A stretch of DNA of 22,543 bases from JACDBZ01 sp036262075. Its GTDB lineage: Bacteria > Chloroflexota > Limnocylindria > QHBO01. Shown piece after piece: positions 13,178 to 20,625 of the stretch (within the stretch, counting starts at the first letter, position 1; each line of letters begins with the position of its first letter). Where the stretch lies: contig DATAJO010000015.1 in the NCBI GenBank assembly GCA_036262075.1, positions 1-22,543 of the forward strand. The letters run 5' to 3'. The notes beneath the pieces were generated by a model. It saw nothing but the letters and a program-made list of their open reading frames with translations. It did not search any database and was not told the origin of the DNA. A program made the translations under genes and the position numbers.

Positions 13178-14590
13178 ATGTCGATCGAGCTCAGCCAGCA
13201 GATCCAGCCGGTCATCACCGTCAAGGTCACGCCGAAGCAGATCGCCGCGAACTACATCCTGCAGATGAGCTCGGCGCAGCTCCAGGAGGCGATCGCCCAG
13301 GAGCTGGATGAGAACCCGGCGCTCGAGATGAGCGAGCTGCCGACCTGCCCGATCTGCGGCAGCCCGGTCGCGGGCAGCTACTGCACCGACTGCATGCCGC
13401 GCAAGGCCGAGAACGACGACGGCGCCCGCCTCGTCTCCGCCGATGACCTGCCCGCGGAGGGGTCCCGGCTGCGCGACGACGACGACGAGTTCGACCCGAT
13501 CGCCCGCGCCGAGGCCGACTTCACCCTCGAGGACCACCTCACCTGGAACCTCCACGCGCAGCTGCCGAGCCGCCTCCATCCCGTGGCCGACCACGTCGTC
13601 GGCGCGCTCGACGACAACGGCTTCCTGACCGAGTCCGACGAGGAGATCGCGGCCGCCACGGGGGTGAGCGTCGAGGACGTCGAGCAGGTGCTGTCCGCGA
13701 TGAAGGGCCTCGAGCCGATCGGCATCGGCTCACGCTCGATCACCGAGTCGCTCCTGGCCCAGATCGAGTACCTGCGCGAGTTCGGGGACCTCGAGGTGCC
13801 GCCGCATGCCGAGACGGTCGTCGCCAACCACCTCGCCGACCTCGGCGAGCGTCGCTTCCGTGAGGTGGCGAACAAGATCGGCGCCACCCAGCGCGACGTC
13901 ATCGCCGTCTGGGAGTTCGTGAAGGCCAACCTCAACCCGTATCCGACCTCGGCGTTCACCGCCGCGGTCAGCGGCGACGGGGCGCGGACGCTCATCCGGC
14001 CCGACGTCCTCATCCGCGAGATCGACGGCGAGCTCAGCGTCGAGGTCGTCGAGTCCCGCCGCTTCAGCCTGCGCGTGGCGCCGATCTACTCGAGCCTGTC
14101 GGCCAAGCTGCGCAGCGACGAGACGACCGAGGACGAGAAGCAGCACGTCCGCCAGTACGTGGGGCGCGCGAAGTTCTTCATCGACAACATCAACCGCCGG
14201 CGGGCGACGATCCAGCGCATCGCCGAGTGCCTGGTCGAGCGGCAGCGCGACTACCTCCTCAACGGCGTCCAGCACCTCGTGCCGCTGACGCGCGCCGAGG
14301 TCGGCGACCTCATCGGCATGCACGAGTCGACGGTCAGCCGCGCCACGGCCGAGAAGTACGTGATGATCCCGTCCGGCGAGGTCGTGCCGTTCAGCCACTT
14401 CTTCACCGCCTCGCTCGGGGTGAAGGACCAGATCAAGCGCATGATCGAGGCGGAGGACCCGAAGCACCCGCTGTCGGACCAGGAGATCGCCGACACCCTC
14501 TCGGCCGAGGGCATCGCACTCGCCCGGCGGACCGTCGCGAAGTACCGCGACGAGCTCCAGATCCTGCCGGCTCGCCTCCGCCACCGCTGA
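13178..14590 (+). CDS. rpoN: RNA polymerase sigma-54 factor with zinc-ribbon-like insert
   Basis: RpoN directs RNA polymerase to -24/-12 promoters and needs AAA+ activators. The 470-aa protein has region I at residues 1-50 (TPKQIAANYILQMSSAQLQ, ELDENPALE). The core-binding region is at about 100-260, and the DNA-binding region includes LTRAEVGDLIGMHESTVSR and VPFSHFFTASL. The RpoN box ARRTVAKYRD (449-458) is intact near the C-terminus. Directly after region I sits a four-cysteine motif, CPICGSPVAGSYCTDC (57-72, CxxC-x8-CxxC), where most RpoN proteins have an acidic region II; an acidic stretch (about 75-105) follows it. The ATG at 13178 is preceded by a weak GAGG. It is followed by the Ig/propeller protein after 9 nt, so the two form an operon. 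No sigma-54 activator gene is in the window. Confidence 0.95.
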   Translation: MSIELSQQIQPVITVKVTPKQIAANYILQMSSAQLQEAIAQELDENPALEMSELPTCPICGSPVAGSYCTDCMPRKAENDDGARLVSADDLPAEGSRLRDDDDEFDPIARAEADFTLEDHLTWNLHAQLPSRLHPVADHVVGALDDNGFLTESDEEIAAATGVSVEDVEQVLSAMKGLEPIGIGSRSITESLLAQIEYLREFGDLEVPPHAETVVANHLADLGERRFREVANKIGATQRDVIAVWEFVKANLNPYPTSAFTAAVSGDGARTLIRPDVLIREIDGELSVEVVESRRFSLRVAPIYSSLSAKLRSDETTEDEKQHVRQYVGRAKFFIDNINRRRATIQRIAECLVERQRDYLLNGVQHLVPLTRAEVGDLIGMHESTVSRATAEKYVMIPSGEVVPFSHFFTASLGVKDQIKRMIEAEDPKHPLSDQEIADTLSAEGIALARRTVAKYRDELQILPARLRHR

Positions 14591-14599
14591 CCGGCGCCC

Positions 14600-16657
14600 A
14601 TGCGCGGCGTCGTCATCCGATCGGTGGCCGTCCTCGCGCTCGGGGGCATCGTCCTGGCGGTCGTGCTGTACGTGGCGAGCACGGTCGACGCGCGACCGCC
14701 GACCGTCCTGTCGATCAGCATCACCCAGCCGGTCGGTGACGACCCCGAGCTGGCGCTCGTCACGACGAGCATCGAGGTCGAGTTCAGCGAGCCGATCGAC
14801 CCGGCCAGCGCCGAGGGCGCGCTGCGCATCGAGCCGATGGTCGAGGGCGCCACGAGCTGGAGCGGCAGCGTCCTCATCTTCACCCCCGCCGACCCGCTCG
14901 AGCTCGACACCGAGTACGTCGTGACCGTGGCGCCCGGGCTCCGCGACCGGAGCGGCAACGTCATGGAGGGCGCGCCGGACCCGTTCCGCTTTGCGACCGC
15001 GGGTCGGCCCCTCCTCGTCGAGGCCGATCCGGCCGACGGGAGCGAGGACGTCCCGCTCGACGCGCCGATCGTGCTGCGCTTCTCGACGCTCATGGACACC
15101 GCATCGGTCGAAGCCGCCCTCGAGCTCGAGCCGGCGGTCGACCACGCGCTGCGCTGGAGCGGCGAGGTGCTCGAGATCGTCCCGGCCGAGCCCCTGGCGG
15201 CGGGGGAGGAGTACGCCGTGCGGATCGGCGGTGAGGCGGTCGACGCCGCCGGCGTCGCGATCGGCGAGCCGGTCGAGGTCCGCTTCCGGACGGTCGTCTC
15301 CGGGCTCGAGGCCGAGACGATGGTGCCGGCCGACGGCGTCGAGGGCATCAGTCTCGGCACGGCAATCGCCGTCGTCTTCGATCATCGCATCGACCCGGAG
15401 AGCCTCCAGCCCGAGACGCTCGTCATCGAGCCCGACGTGGCCGGCACGCTCGAGGTCGCGCGGCTGCCCGACGAGGAGACGGCGTCGCCCGATCCCGAGG
15501 ACGAGGCCGGCCGGCTGCTGCTCTTCACACCGTCCGGCCCGCTGCCGGCGAACACGACGTTCACCGTCCGGGTGGCGCCGGGGCTGCGCGCGGACGGGGG
15601 CGGACTGCTCGCCGCGCCGATCGCCTGGACCTTCACCACCGGCGCCCCGGTCCCGACAGTGACGAACCAGATCACGTTCCTCAGCGACCGCGGCGGCATC
15701 ACCAACGTATGGGCCATGAACCCCGACGGCACCGGCCAGCGGCAGCTGTCGGCGGAGATCGCGCCGGTCCTGGACTACGCCGTCGCGCCCGACGGCACCT
15801 CGCTCGTCGTCGCCGACGGCCGCCGGCTCGTCCACCTCAGCGCCGATGGCGACGAGCGTCGCGTCCTGACCGAGGGCGAGGTCTGGGACTTCGACCCGAC
15901 CTACTCGCCCGACGGCCAGCTCCTGGCCTTCGCCCGCGCGGACGCGCTGACCGGCGAGGGCCTCGGGCTGTGGACCTGGGAGGTCGACGGCGGTGCCCCG
16001 GTGCAGCTCGAGCTCCCGGTCGAAGTCGACGGCAGCGACCCGACGCCCGATCCCGAGCGGCCCGGCCTGCTCCGTGCCCCGCGCTACGCGCCGGACGCCT
16101 CGGCCCTCGCCTTCGTCGATGCCTCGCGGGGCAGGATCGGCATCCTCGCGCTGCCCGATGCCGAGGAGCCGACCTGGGTGGACTTCGCGGCGCACGAGGC
16201 GCCGATCTGGCTGCCTGACTCCGACACCCTCCTCGTCGCCGGCGACGAGGGCGCCGCGGCGCCCGGAGGGGCGATCGCCGAGCCGCCGATGCGGCCGCTC
16301 GAGCCCGGGGCGGGATCGACGGTCCACGCCATCGAACGCTCGACGCCGGACGGGGTCGAGCCGCTGCTCGATCCTGGCCTGCGCGTCCTCGCCGTCTCGC
16401 CCGAGGGCGTCCTGGCCGTGGCCGACGCCATCGGCCGGCTCGGGCTCCTCGACCCGAGCCGGGTCGGGGACGAGGGGCCGAGCTGGATCGTCGACGACGC
16501 CCGGGTCGTCGGGGCCGCCTTCGCCCCGCACGAGCGGAGCCTGGCGATCGCGGTCGACGGCGGGAACGGCCGCGTCGGCATCGAGCAGATCGACCTTCGC
16601 AGCGGCGTCCGGACGCCGCTCGTCGAGTCGGGGGAGCGGCCACGCTGGCAGCCGTGA
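14600..16657 (+). CDS. Membrane-anchored protein with three Ig-like domains and a beta-propeller
   Basis: The 685-aa protein is probably extracytoplasmic. Residues 7-27 form a hydrophobic signal anchor (VAVLALGGIVLAVVLYVAS) with no lipobox. Three SbsA/Big_5-type Ig-like domains follow at about 33-131, 134-236 and 238-350. Each has the pattern of an IxVxFSxPID strand, W-G, LxFxPxxPL, TxYxVxVxxG and a closing FxT. Residues about 355-685 make a TolB-like propeller with PD40 repeats (ITFLSDRGGITNVWAMNPDG, FDPTYSPDGQLLAFARAD, PRYAPDASALAFVDAS). These modules bind protein or carbohydrate partners in other proteins; no catalytic site is evident. The gene starts 9 nt after rpoN and is probably co-transcribed. 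Its exact role is unknown. Confidence 0.88.
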   Translation: MRGVVIRSVAVLALGGIVLAVVLYVASTVDARPPTVLSISITQPVGDDPELALVTTSIEVEFSEPIDPASAEGALRIEPMVEGATSWSGSVLIFTPADPLELDTEYVVTVAPGLRDRSGNVMEGAPDPFRFATAGRPLLVEADPADGSEDVPLDAPIVLRFSTLMDTASVEAALELEPAVDHALRWSGEVLEIVPAEPLAAGEEYAVRIGGEAVDAAGVAIGEPVEVRFRTVVSGLEAETMVPADGVEGISLGTAIAVVFDHRIDPESLQPETLVIEPDVAGTLEVARLPDEETASPDPEDEAGRLLLFTPSGPLPANTTFTVRVAPGLRADGGGLLAAPIAWTFTTGAPVPTVTNQITFLSDRGGITNVWAMNPDGTGQRQLSAEIAPVLDYAVAPDGTSLVVADGRRLVHLSADGDERRVLTEGEVWDFDPTYSPDGQLLAFARADALTGEGLGLWTWEVDGGAPVQLELPVEVDGSDPTPDPERPGLLRAPRYAPDASALAFVDASRGRIGILALPDAEEPTWVDFAAHEAPIWLPDSDTLLVAGDEGAAAPGGAIAEPPMRPLEPGAGSTVHAIERSTPDGVEPLLDPGLRVLAVSPEGVLAVADAIGRLGLLDPSRVGDEGPSWIVDDARVVGAAFAPHERSLAIAVDGGNGRVGIEQIDLRSGVRTPLVESGERPRWQP

Positions 16658-16662
16658 CCTGC

Positions 16663-16668
16663 TAGAAT
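16663..16668 (+). promoter_or_regulatory. Extended -10 TGCTAGAAT for hppA
   Basis: TGCTAGAAT is an extended -10 right after the preceding stop. A start near 16675 gives a leader of about 117 nt containing a small hairpin (CGCCA / TGGCG, 16674-16687) and a possible 14-codon ORF. Confidence 0.55.
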
Positions 16669-16701
16669 CCGCGCGCCACCGCTGGCGGGGATCGTCGACC
16701 C

Positions 16702-16746
16702 ATGTCCACCCGCCGGCGTCTTGCGTGTGTTTCCACCCCGGTTTGA
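16702..16746 (+). CDS. Possible 14-aa leader peptide upstream of hppA
   Basis: ATG to TGA encodes MSTRRRLACVSTPV within the hppA leader, ending 45 nt before the hppA ATG. It has three consecutive Arg codons and one Cys codon. The upstream ribosome site is weak (GGGG, 11 nt away). A short ORF of this size arises easily by chance, so this is only a candidate. Confidence 0.25.
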   Translation: MSTRRRLACVSTPV

Positions 16747-16791
16747 GCGCCGCCCTGCTGAACCGCGGCCGCCGGCCACATCGGAGGATCC

Positions 16792-19014
16792 ATGGAGCTT
16801 CTCATCTGGGTGGTTCCGGTCGCGGGTCTCGCGGCCGTCGCCTTCGCCCTGTACCTCGTCCGGGACGTGATGTCGCGGGACACTGGCACGCCGGAGATGG
16901 TGGCGGTCGGTGACATGATCCGCGAGGGCGCCGACGCCTTCGTCAAGCGCCAGTACACGACGATCGGCCTGCTCGCGCTCGTCGGCGCGGTGGTCATCGG
17001 CGTCGTCATCGGCCTGGTGGAGACGCGTGACGTCGCCGACGTGCCGGCCCTCGCCGGTGCGCCGATCGGGATCATGACCGGAATCGCCTTCCTCGTCGGC
17101 GCCGCCTGCTCCATGGCGTCGGGCATCATCGGCATGTTCGTCAGCGTGCGCTCCAACGTGCGCACCGCGGCCGCCGCCCGCCGCAGCCTTGTCGAGGCGG
17201 TCCAGGTGGCGATGCGGGGTGGCGCCGTCTCCGGGTTCCTCGTCGTGGCTCTCAGCCTCCTGGGCGTGTGGGGCATCTTCACGATCTACGAGACGCTCAT
17301 CGGCGACGTGAGCGTGGCCGAGGCGCCGTTCCTCATCGTCGGGTTCGGCTTCGGCGCGAGCTTCGTCGCCCTCTTCGCCCAGCTCGGCGGTGGCATCTAC
17401 ACCAAGGCCGCCGACGTCGGGTCCGACCTCGTCGGCAAAGTCGAGGCGGGTATCCCCGAGGACGACCCGCGCAACGCGGGCGTCGTGGCCGACCTCGTCG
17501 GTGACAACGTCGGCGACTGTGCCGGGCGTGGCGCCGACCTGTTCGAGTCGACGGCGGCCGAGAACATCGGCGCCATGATCCTCGGCGTCGCCGCCTTCGT
17601 CATCGCGGAAGCGGCCGGCTGGCCGAACCCCGAGGCCTGGATCTTCTTCCCGCTCGTCGTCCGCGCCTTCGGCCTGCTGGCGACGATCGTCGCGATGTTC
17701 TTCATCCGCGGGTCCGAGACCGAGGACCCGATGAACATCCTCAACCGCGGCTACTGGGTCACGACCATCCTGTCGGTCGCCGGCCTCGCGGTCAGCACGT
17801 TCCTCATGATGGACACCGGCGGCACGACCTCGAACGGCCTGCCGGTCTGGGTCTGGTTCTTCCTCGCCGGCCTCGTCGGCCTCGCCACGAGCGTCGCGTT
17901 CGTCTACATCACCCAGTACTACACCGCCGGCACGTACCGCCCGGTGCGTGAGATCGCCGAGGCCTCGAAGACCGGCCCGGCCACGAACATCATCAGCGGC
18001 ACCGCCGTCGGTTTCGAGACGACGTTCATCACCGCCATCTCGATCGGCATCGCGCTCATCGCCAGCCACTGGCTCGGCAGCCAGGCAGGCCTGGTGAACG
18101 CCGATGGCCACGACGTGGGCGGCATCTTCGGCACCGCCGTCGCGACGATGGGCATGCTCATGACCACGGCCTACATCCTGGCCATGGACACGTTCGGCCC
18201 GATCACCGACAACGCCGGTGGCGTGGCCGAGTTCAGCCGCTCCGAGGCGCATACGCGCGAGATCACCGACCGGCTCGACGCGGTCGGCAACACGACGAAG
18301 GCGCTGACCAAGGGCTACGCGATCGCGTCGGCCTCGCTGGCGGCCTTCCTCCTGTTCAGCGCCTACATCGACAAGGTCAACCTGATCATCGGCAACCAGA
18401 TCGAGAACGGGCGGACCGATATCGAGCTCCTGAGCGCGGTCAACCTCGCCGATGTCGGCGTCTTCGTGGCGGCCCTCATCGGCGCCATGCTGGCGTACTT
18501 CTTCAGCAGCCTTGCGATCCGCGCCGTCGGCAAGACCGCGCAGTCGATCATCGTCGAGGTGCGGCGCCAGTTCCGCGAGATGCCCGGGATCATGGACTAC
18601 AGCCAGCGCCCGGACTACGCGCGCGTCGTCGACATCACGACCCGCGCCGCGCTGCGCGAGATGGTGGCCCCCGGCCTCGTGGCGGTCGCCACGCCGATCG
18701 TCGTCGGCCTGCTGCTCGGCTACCAGGCCGTGGCCGGCCTGCTCATGGTCGGCACGATCGCCGGCGTCCTCCTCGCCACCGTCCTGAACAACGGCGGCGG
18801 GGCGTGGGACAACGCGAAGAAGTACATCGAGTCCGGCAACCTCAAGGACGCCGATGGCACCGTCATCGGCAAGAAGACCGAGGCGCACGCCGCCGCGGTC
18901 GTGGGTGACACGGTCGGCGACCCGTACAAGGACACGGCCGGCCCGTCGCTCCACGTCCTCGTGAAGCTGCTGGCCACGGTCACCCTCGTCCTCGCGCCGC
19001 TCTTCATCCGGTAG
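16792..19014 (+). CDS. hppA: K+-independent H+-translocating pyrophosphatase
   Basis: This integral membrane pump couples pyrophosphate hydrolysis to proton export. The 740-aa protein has about 16 hydrophobic segments, as usual. The catalytic loop GGGIYTKAADVGSDLVGK (about 199-216) is intact, followed by DDPRNAGVVADLVGDNVGD; the C-terminal loop has NNGGGAWDNAKKYIE and GDTVGDPYKDTAGPS. GNTTKALTKGYA places Lys503 at the position that separates K+-independent (Lys) from K+-dependent (Ala) enzymes, so the K+-independent class is predicted; known Na+ pumps of this family are K+-dependent, so protons are the likely ion. The start is secure, with GGAGG at 16783-16787, 4 nt before the ATG. It lies upstream of uppP, separated by a strong hairpin. 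Both enzymes act on pyrophosphate-type bonds but do not share a pathway. Confidence 0.97.
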   Translation: MELLIWVVPVAGLAAVAFALYLVRDVMSRDTGTPEMVAVGDMIREGADAFVKRQYTTIGLLALVGAVVIGVVIGLVETRDVADVPALAGAPIGIMTGIAFLVGAACSMASGIIGMFVSVRSNVRTAAAARRSLVEAVQVAMRGGAVSGFLVVALSLLGVWGIFTIYETLIGDVSVAEAPFLIVGFGFGASFVALFAQLGGGIYTKAADVGSDLVGKVEAGIPEDDPRNAGVVADLVGDNVGDCAGRGADLFESTAAENIGAMILGVAAFVIAEAAGWPNPEAWIFFPLVVRAFGLLATIVAMFFIRGSETEDPMNILNRGYWVTTILSVAGLAVSTFLMMDTGGTTSNGLPVWVWFFLAGLVGLATSVAFVYITQYYTAGTYRPVREIAEASKTGPATNIISGTAVGFETTFITAISIGIALIASHWLGSQAGLVNADGHDVGGIFGTAVATMGMLMTTAYILAMDTFGPITDNAGGVAEFSRSEAHTREITDRLDAVGNTTKALTKGYAIASASLAAFLLFSAYIDKVNLIIGNQIENGRTDIELLSAVNLADVGVFVAALIGAMLAYFFSSLAIRAVGKTAQSIIVEVRRQFREMPGIMDYSQRPDYARVVDITTRAALREMVAPGLVAVATPIVVGLLLGYQAVAGLLMVGTIAGVLLATVLNNGGGAWDNAKKYIESGNLKDADGTVIGKKTEAHAAAVVGDTVGDPYKDTAGPSLHVLVKLLATVTLVLAPLFIR

Positions 19015-19026
19015 GGACGAACCGGA

Positions 19027-19056
19027 GCCGGGTCGGTCGGCCTCGACCGGCCCGGC
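19027..19056. terminator. 13-bp hairpin without U tract between hppA and uppP
   Basis: GCCGGGTCGGTCG (19027-19039) pairs with CGACCGGCCCGGC (19044-19056) around a 4-nt loop, with one T-G wobble. The uppP start codon is 10 nt further on. With no U tract it may only attenuate or protect the hppA mRNA 3' end; uppP has no visible promoter of its own. Confidence 0.55.
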
Positions 19057-19065
19057 ACGAAGGTC

Positions 19066-19911
19066 ATGGAGACCGTCGTCCAGGCCGCGCTCGTCGGGCT
19101 GATCCAGGGGCTGACCGAGTTCATCCCGATCAGCTCGTCGGCGCACCTCGAGCTCGCCCCGTGGATCGCGGGCTGGGACGAGGGCGGCCTGGTCGGCAGC
19201 CTCGCGTTCGACGTCTTCCTTCACCTCGGCACGCTCGTCGCGCTGCTCGTCTACTTCTTCCGCGACTGGGTGCGTCTCATCGGCGCCTGGTTCGCGTCGG
19301 TCCGCGACCGACGCATCGGCGACGACCCGGACCGCCGCATCGCGTGGCTCCTGCTCGCTGCCACGGTGCCGGCGGCGGTCCTCGGCTTCGCGCTCGAGGG
19401 CTTCAGCGACGAGGCCGTCCACGGCGACGACAACGGGGCGCGGCTGTGGATCGCCGCGTTCCTCGTCATCGGCGCGGTTGCGCTGTACGTGGCGGATCGG
19501 CTCGGCCGGCGCGACCGGGACATCGAGGACATCGGCGCCCCGACGGCGCTGACGATCGGCTTCAGCCAGGCGCTCGCCCTGCTGCCGGGCATCAGCCGCT
19601 CGGGCGCGACGCTGACCGCGGGACTGGCGCTCGGCATGAAGCGCGAGGCCGCCGCTCGCTTCAGCTTCCTACTGGCCACGCCGATCACCCTCGGCGCCGG
19701 CCTCTACGGGTCGCGCAGGCTGCTCGACGCCTCGCTGACGCAGACCGAGTGGCTGGCGATCGCCGTCGGGTTCGCGACCGCCGCGCTGGCCGGGCTGGCG
19801 GCGATCAGCTTCCTCCTCGCCTGGCTCCGCCGGCGCTCGGTGGCCGTCTTCAGCCTGTACCGCATCGGCTTCGCCGTCGTCGTCGTCTTCCTCGTCGTCG
19901 CGGGGCGCTGA
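19066..19911 (+). CDS. uppP: Undecaprenyl-diphosphatase
   Basis: UppP (BacA) dephosphorylates undecaprenyl diphosphate to recycle the lipid carrier for peptidoglycan and other envelope polymers; overproduction gives bacitracin resistance in other bacteria. The 281-aa membrane protein carries the first signature GLTEFIPISSSAHL (15-28, Glu18, His27) and the second LLPGISRSGAT (about 171-181), with about eight membrane segments. The ATG at 19066 has only a weak AAGG before it. It lies 51 nt after hppA, and read-through past the intervening hairpin is the likely source of expression. Length and motifs are typical. Confidence 0.95.
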   Translation: METVVQAALVGLIQGLTEFIPISSSAHLELAPWIAGWDEGGLVGSLAFDVFLHLGTLVALLVYFFRDWVRLIGAWFASVRDRRIGDDPDRRIAWLLLAATVPAAVLGFALEGFSDEAVHGDDNGARLWIAAFLVIGAVALYVADRLGRRDRDIEDIGAPTALTIGFSQALALLPGISRSGATLTAGLALGMKREAAARFSFLLATPITLGAGLYGSRRLLDASLTQTEWLAIAVGFATAALAGLAAISFLLAWLRRRSVAVFSLYRIGFAVVVVFLVVAGR

Positions 19912-19927
19912 TCGCATCCAGTCCCCT

Positions 19928-19956
19928 TTGACTTCGGCACGGCCCGCGCCTACAAT
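19928..19956 (+). promoter_or_regulatory. Consensus sigma-70-type promoter upstream of greA
   Basis: TTGACT (19928-19933) and TACAAT (19951-19956) are separated by exactly 17 bp, the best -35/-10 pair in the window. Start near 19963. The leader to the greA ATG would be about 180 nt and contains a terminator. Confidence 0.75.
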
Positions 19957-19962
19957 TCTGGC

Positions 19963-20050
19963 CTCGACGGCAGGACGCCGTCGGACGCTTGGCCATCGGG
20001 AGGCCAGCTTCAGGAGAACCGCCGGTCGGGCGGGGCCTGGAGCGTTTTTT
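19963..20050 (+). ncRNA. Candidate terminated leader RNA of greA
   Basis: Between the promoter and the U tract lies an RNA of about 85-90 nt with three successive hairpins: CGACGGC/GCCGTCG (19965-19983), TGGCC/GGCCA (19990-20006) and the terminator stem. It matches no riboswitch class I know. Terminated transcripts would form a short RNA; read-through gives greA mRNA. E. coli greA has a comparable leader terminator producing short GraL RNAs, but the sequences need not be related. Confidence 0.45.
20007..20050 (+). terminator. Intrinsic terminator with U tract inside the greA leader
   Basis: GCTTCAGG (20007-20014) pairs with CCTGGAGC (20036-20043) with one wobble, and CCGCC (20019-20023) with GGCGG (20029-20033) closes the top. 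A G and six Ts (20045-20050) follow. It is the only hairpin in the window with a proper U tract. It lies downstream of the greA promoter, so it should attenuate greA as well as end uppP transcripts. Confidence 0.75.
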
Positions 20051-20141
20051 GTTATCGGAGCGCGGTCTACCAGGCACGGCTCACCCCAGAGCCGCGCAGG
20101 CCAGTATGGCCACCGCATGAGTCGAGGGGTCCAGGAACGCC

Positions 20142-20606
20142 ATGAATACGAAGCCTGTCTACCTCACGGCCGAGGGACTCGAGAAGCTGAAGGCCGAGCT
20201 GCACGAGCTCATCACCGTCGAGCGCCCGCGCGTCGCCGCCCGCATCCACGAGGCGAAGCTGGATGGCGACCTGTCGGAGAACGCCGAGTACGAGGACGCC
20301 AAGCAGGAGCAGTCGTTCCTCGAGGGGCGCATCGCGACGCTCGAGGCCCAGCTGCGCAATGCGGCGGTCATCGAGAAGTCGTCGAACGGTGACAAGGTCG
20401 GCATCGGCTCGAAGGTCGTCATCAAGGGCAGCGACGGCGAGGAGACGTTCACGATCGTCGGCTCGGCCGAGGCGGCGCCGCGGGAGGGCCGCATCAGCAA
20501 CGAGTCGCCCGTCGGCGCCGCGCTCATGGGGCGCAAGAAGGGCGACGTCGTGACGGTGCAGGCTCCGTCCGGCCCGATCGAGTACACGCTCGTCCGCATC
20601 AGCTGA
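20142..20606 (+). CDS. greA: Transcription elongation factor GreA
   Basis: GreA enters the RNA polymerase secondary channel and stimulates transcript cleavage to rescue backtracked complexes. The 154-aa protein has the N-terminal coiled coil with tip motif DGDLSENAEYEDAK (41-54; acidic tip residues Asp43 and Glu46) and the C-terminal FKBP-like domain ending in GRKKGDVVTVQAPSGPIEY. AGGA about 5 nt before the ATG supports the start. It is preceded by an attenuator-bearing leader and followed by lysS after 19 nt, so the two are likely co-transcribed. A greA-lysS order is also known in clostridia, where lysS is of class II. Confidence 0.97.
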   Translation: MNTKPVYLTAEGLEKLKAELHELITVERPRVAARIHEAKLDGDLSENAEYEDAKQEQSFLEGRIATLEAQLRNAAVIEKSSNGDKVGIGSKVVIKGSDGEETFTIVGSAEAAPREGRISNESPVGAALMGRKKGDVVTVQAPSGPIEYTLVRIS

Positions 20607-20625
20607 TCAGCTGAGGCATTCGAGG

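Noticed and set aside
13730..19422. Two minus-strand open frames of 933 and 1112 codons (13730-16531 and 16084-19422)
   Set aside because: They lie antisense to rpoN, the Ig/propeller gene, hppA and uppP, which all have clear family motifs; composition is low-complexity charged.
19936..19949. GG-N10-GC sigma-54-like match before greA
   Set aside because: Only CGGCAC plus chance GC in very GC-rich DNA; it overlaps a much better sigma-70-type promoter.
20117..20392. Out-of-frame ATG at 20117 overlapping greA
   Set aside because: Its product is a low-complexity Arg/Gly-rich shadow of greA, and the greA ATG has its own ribosome site.
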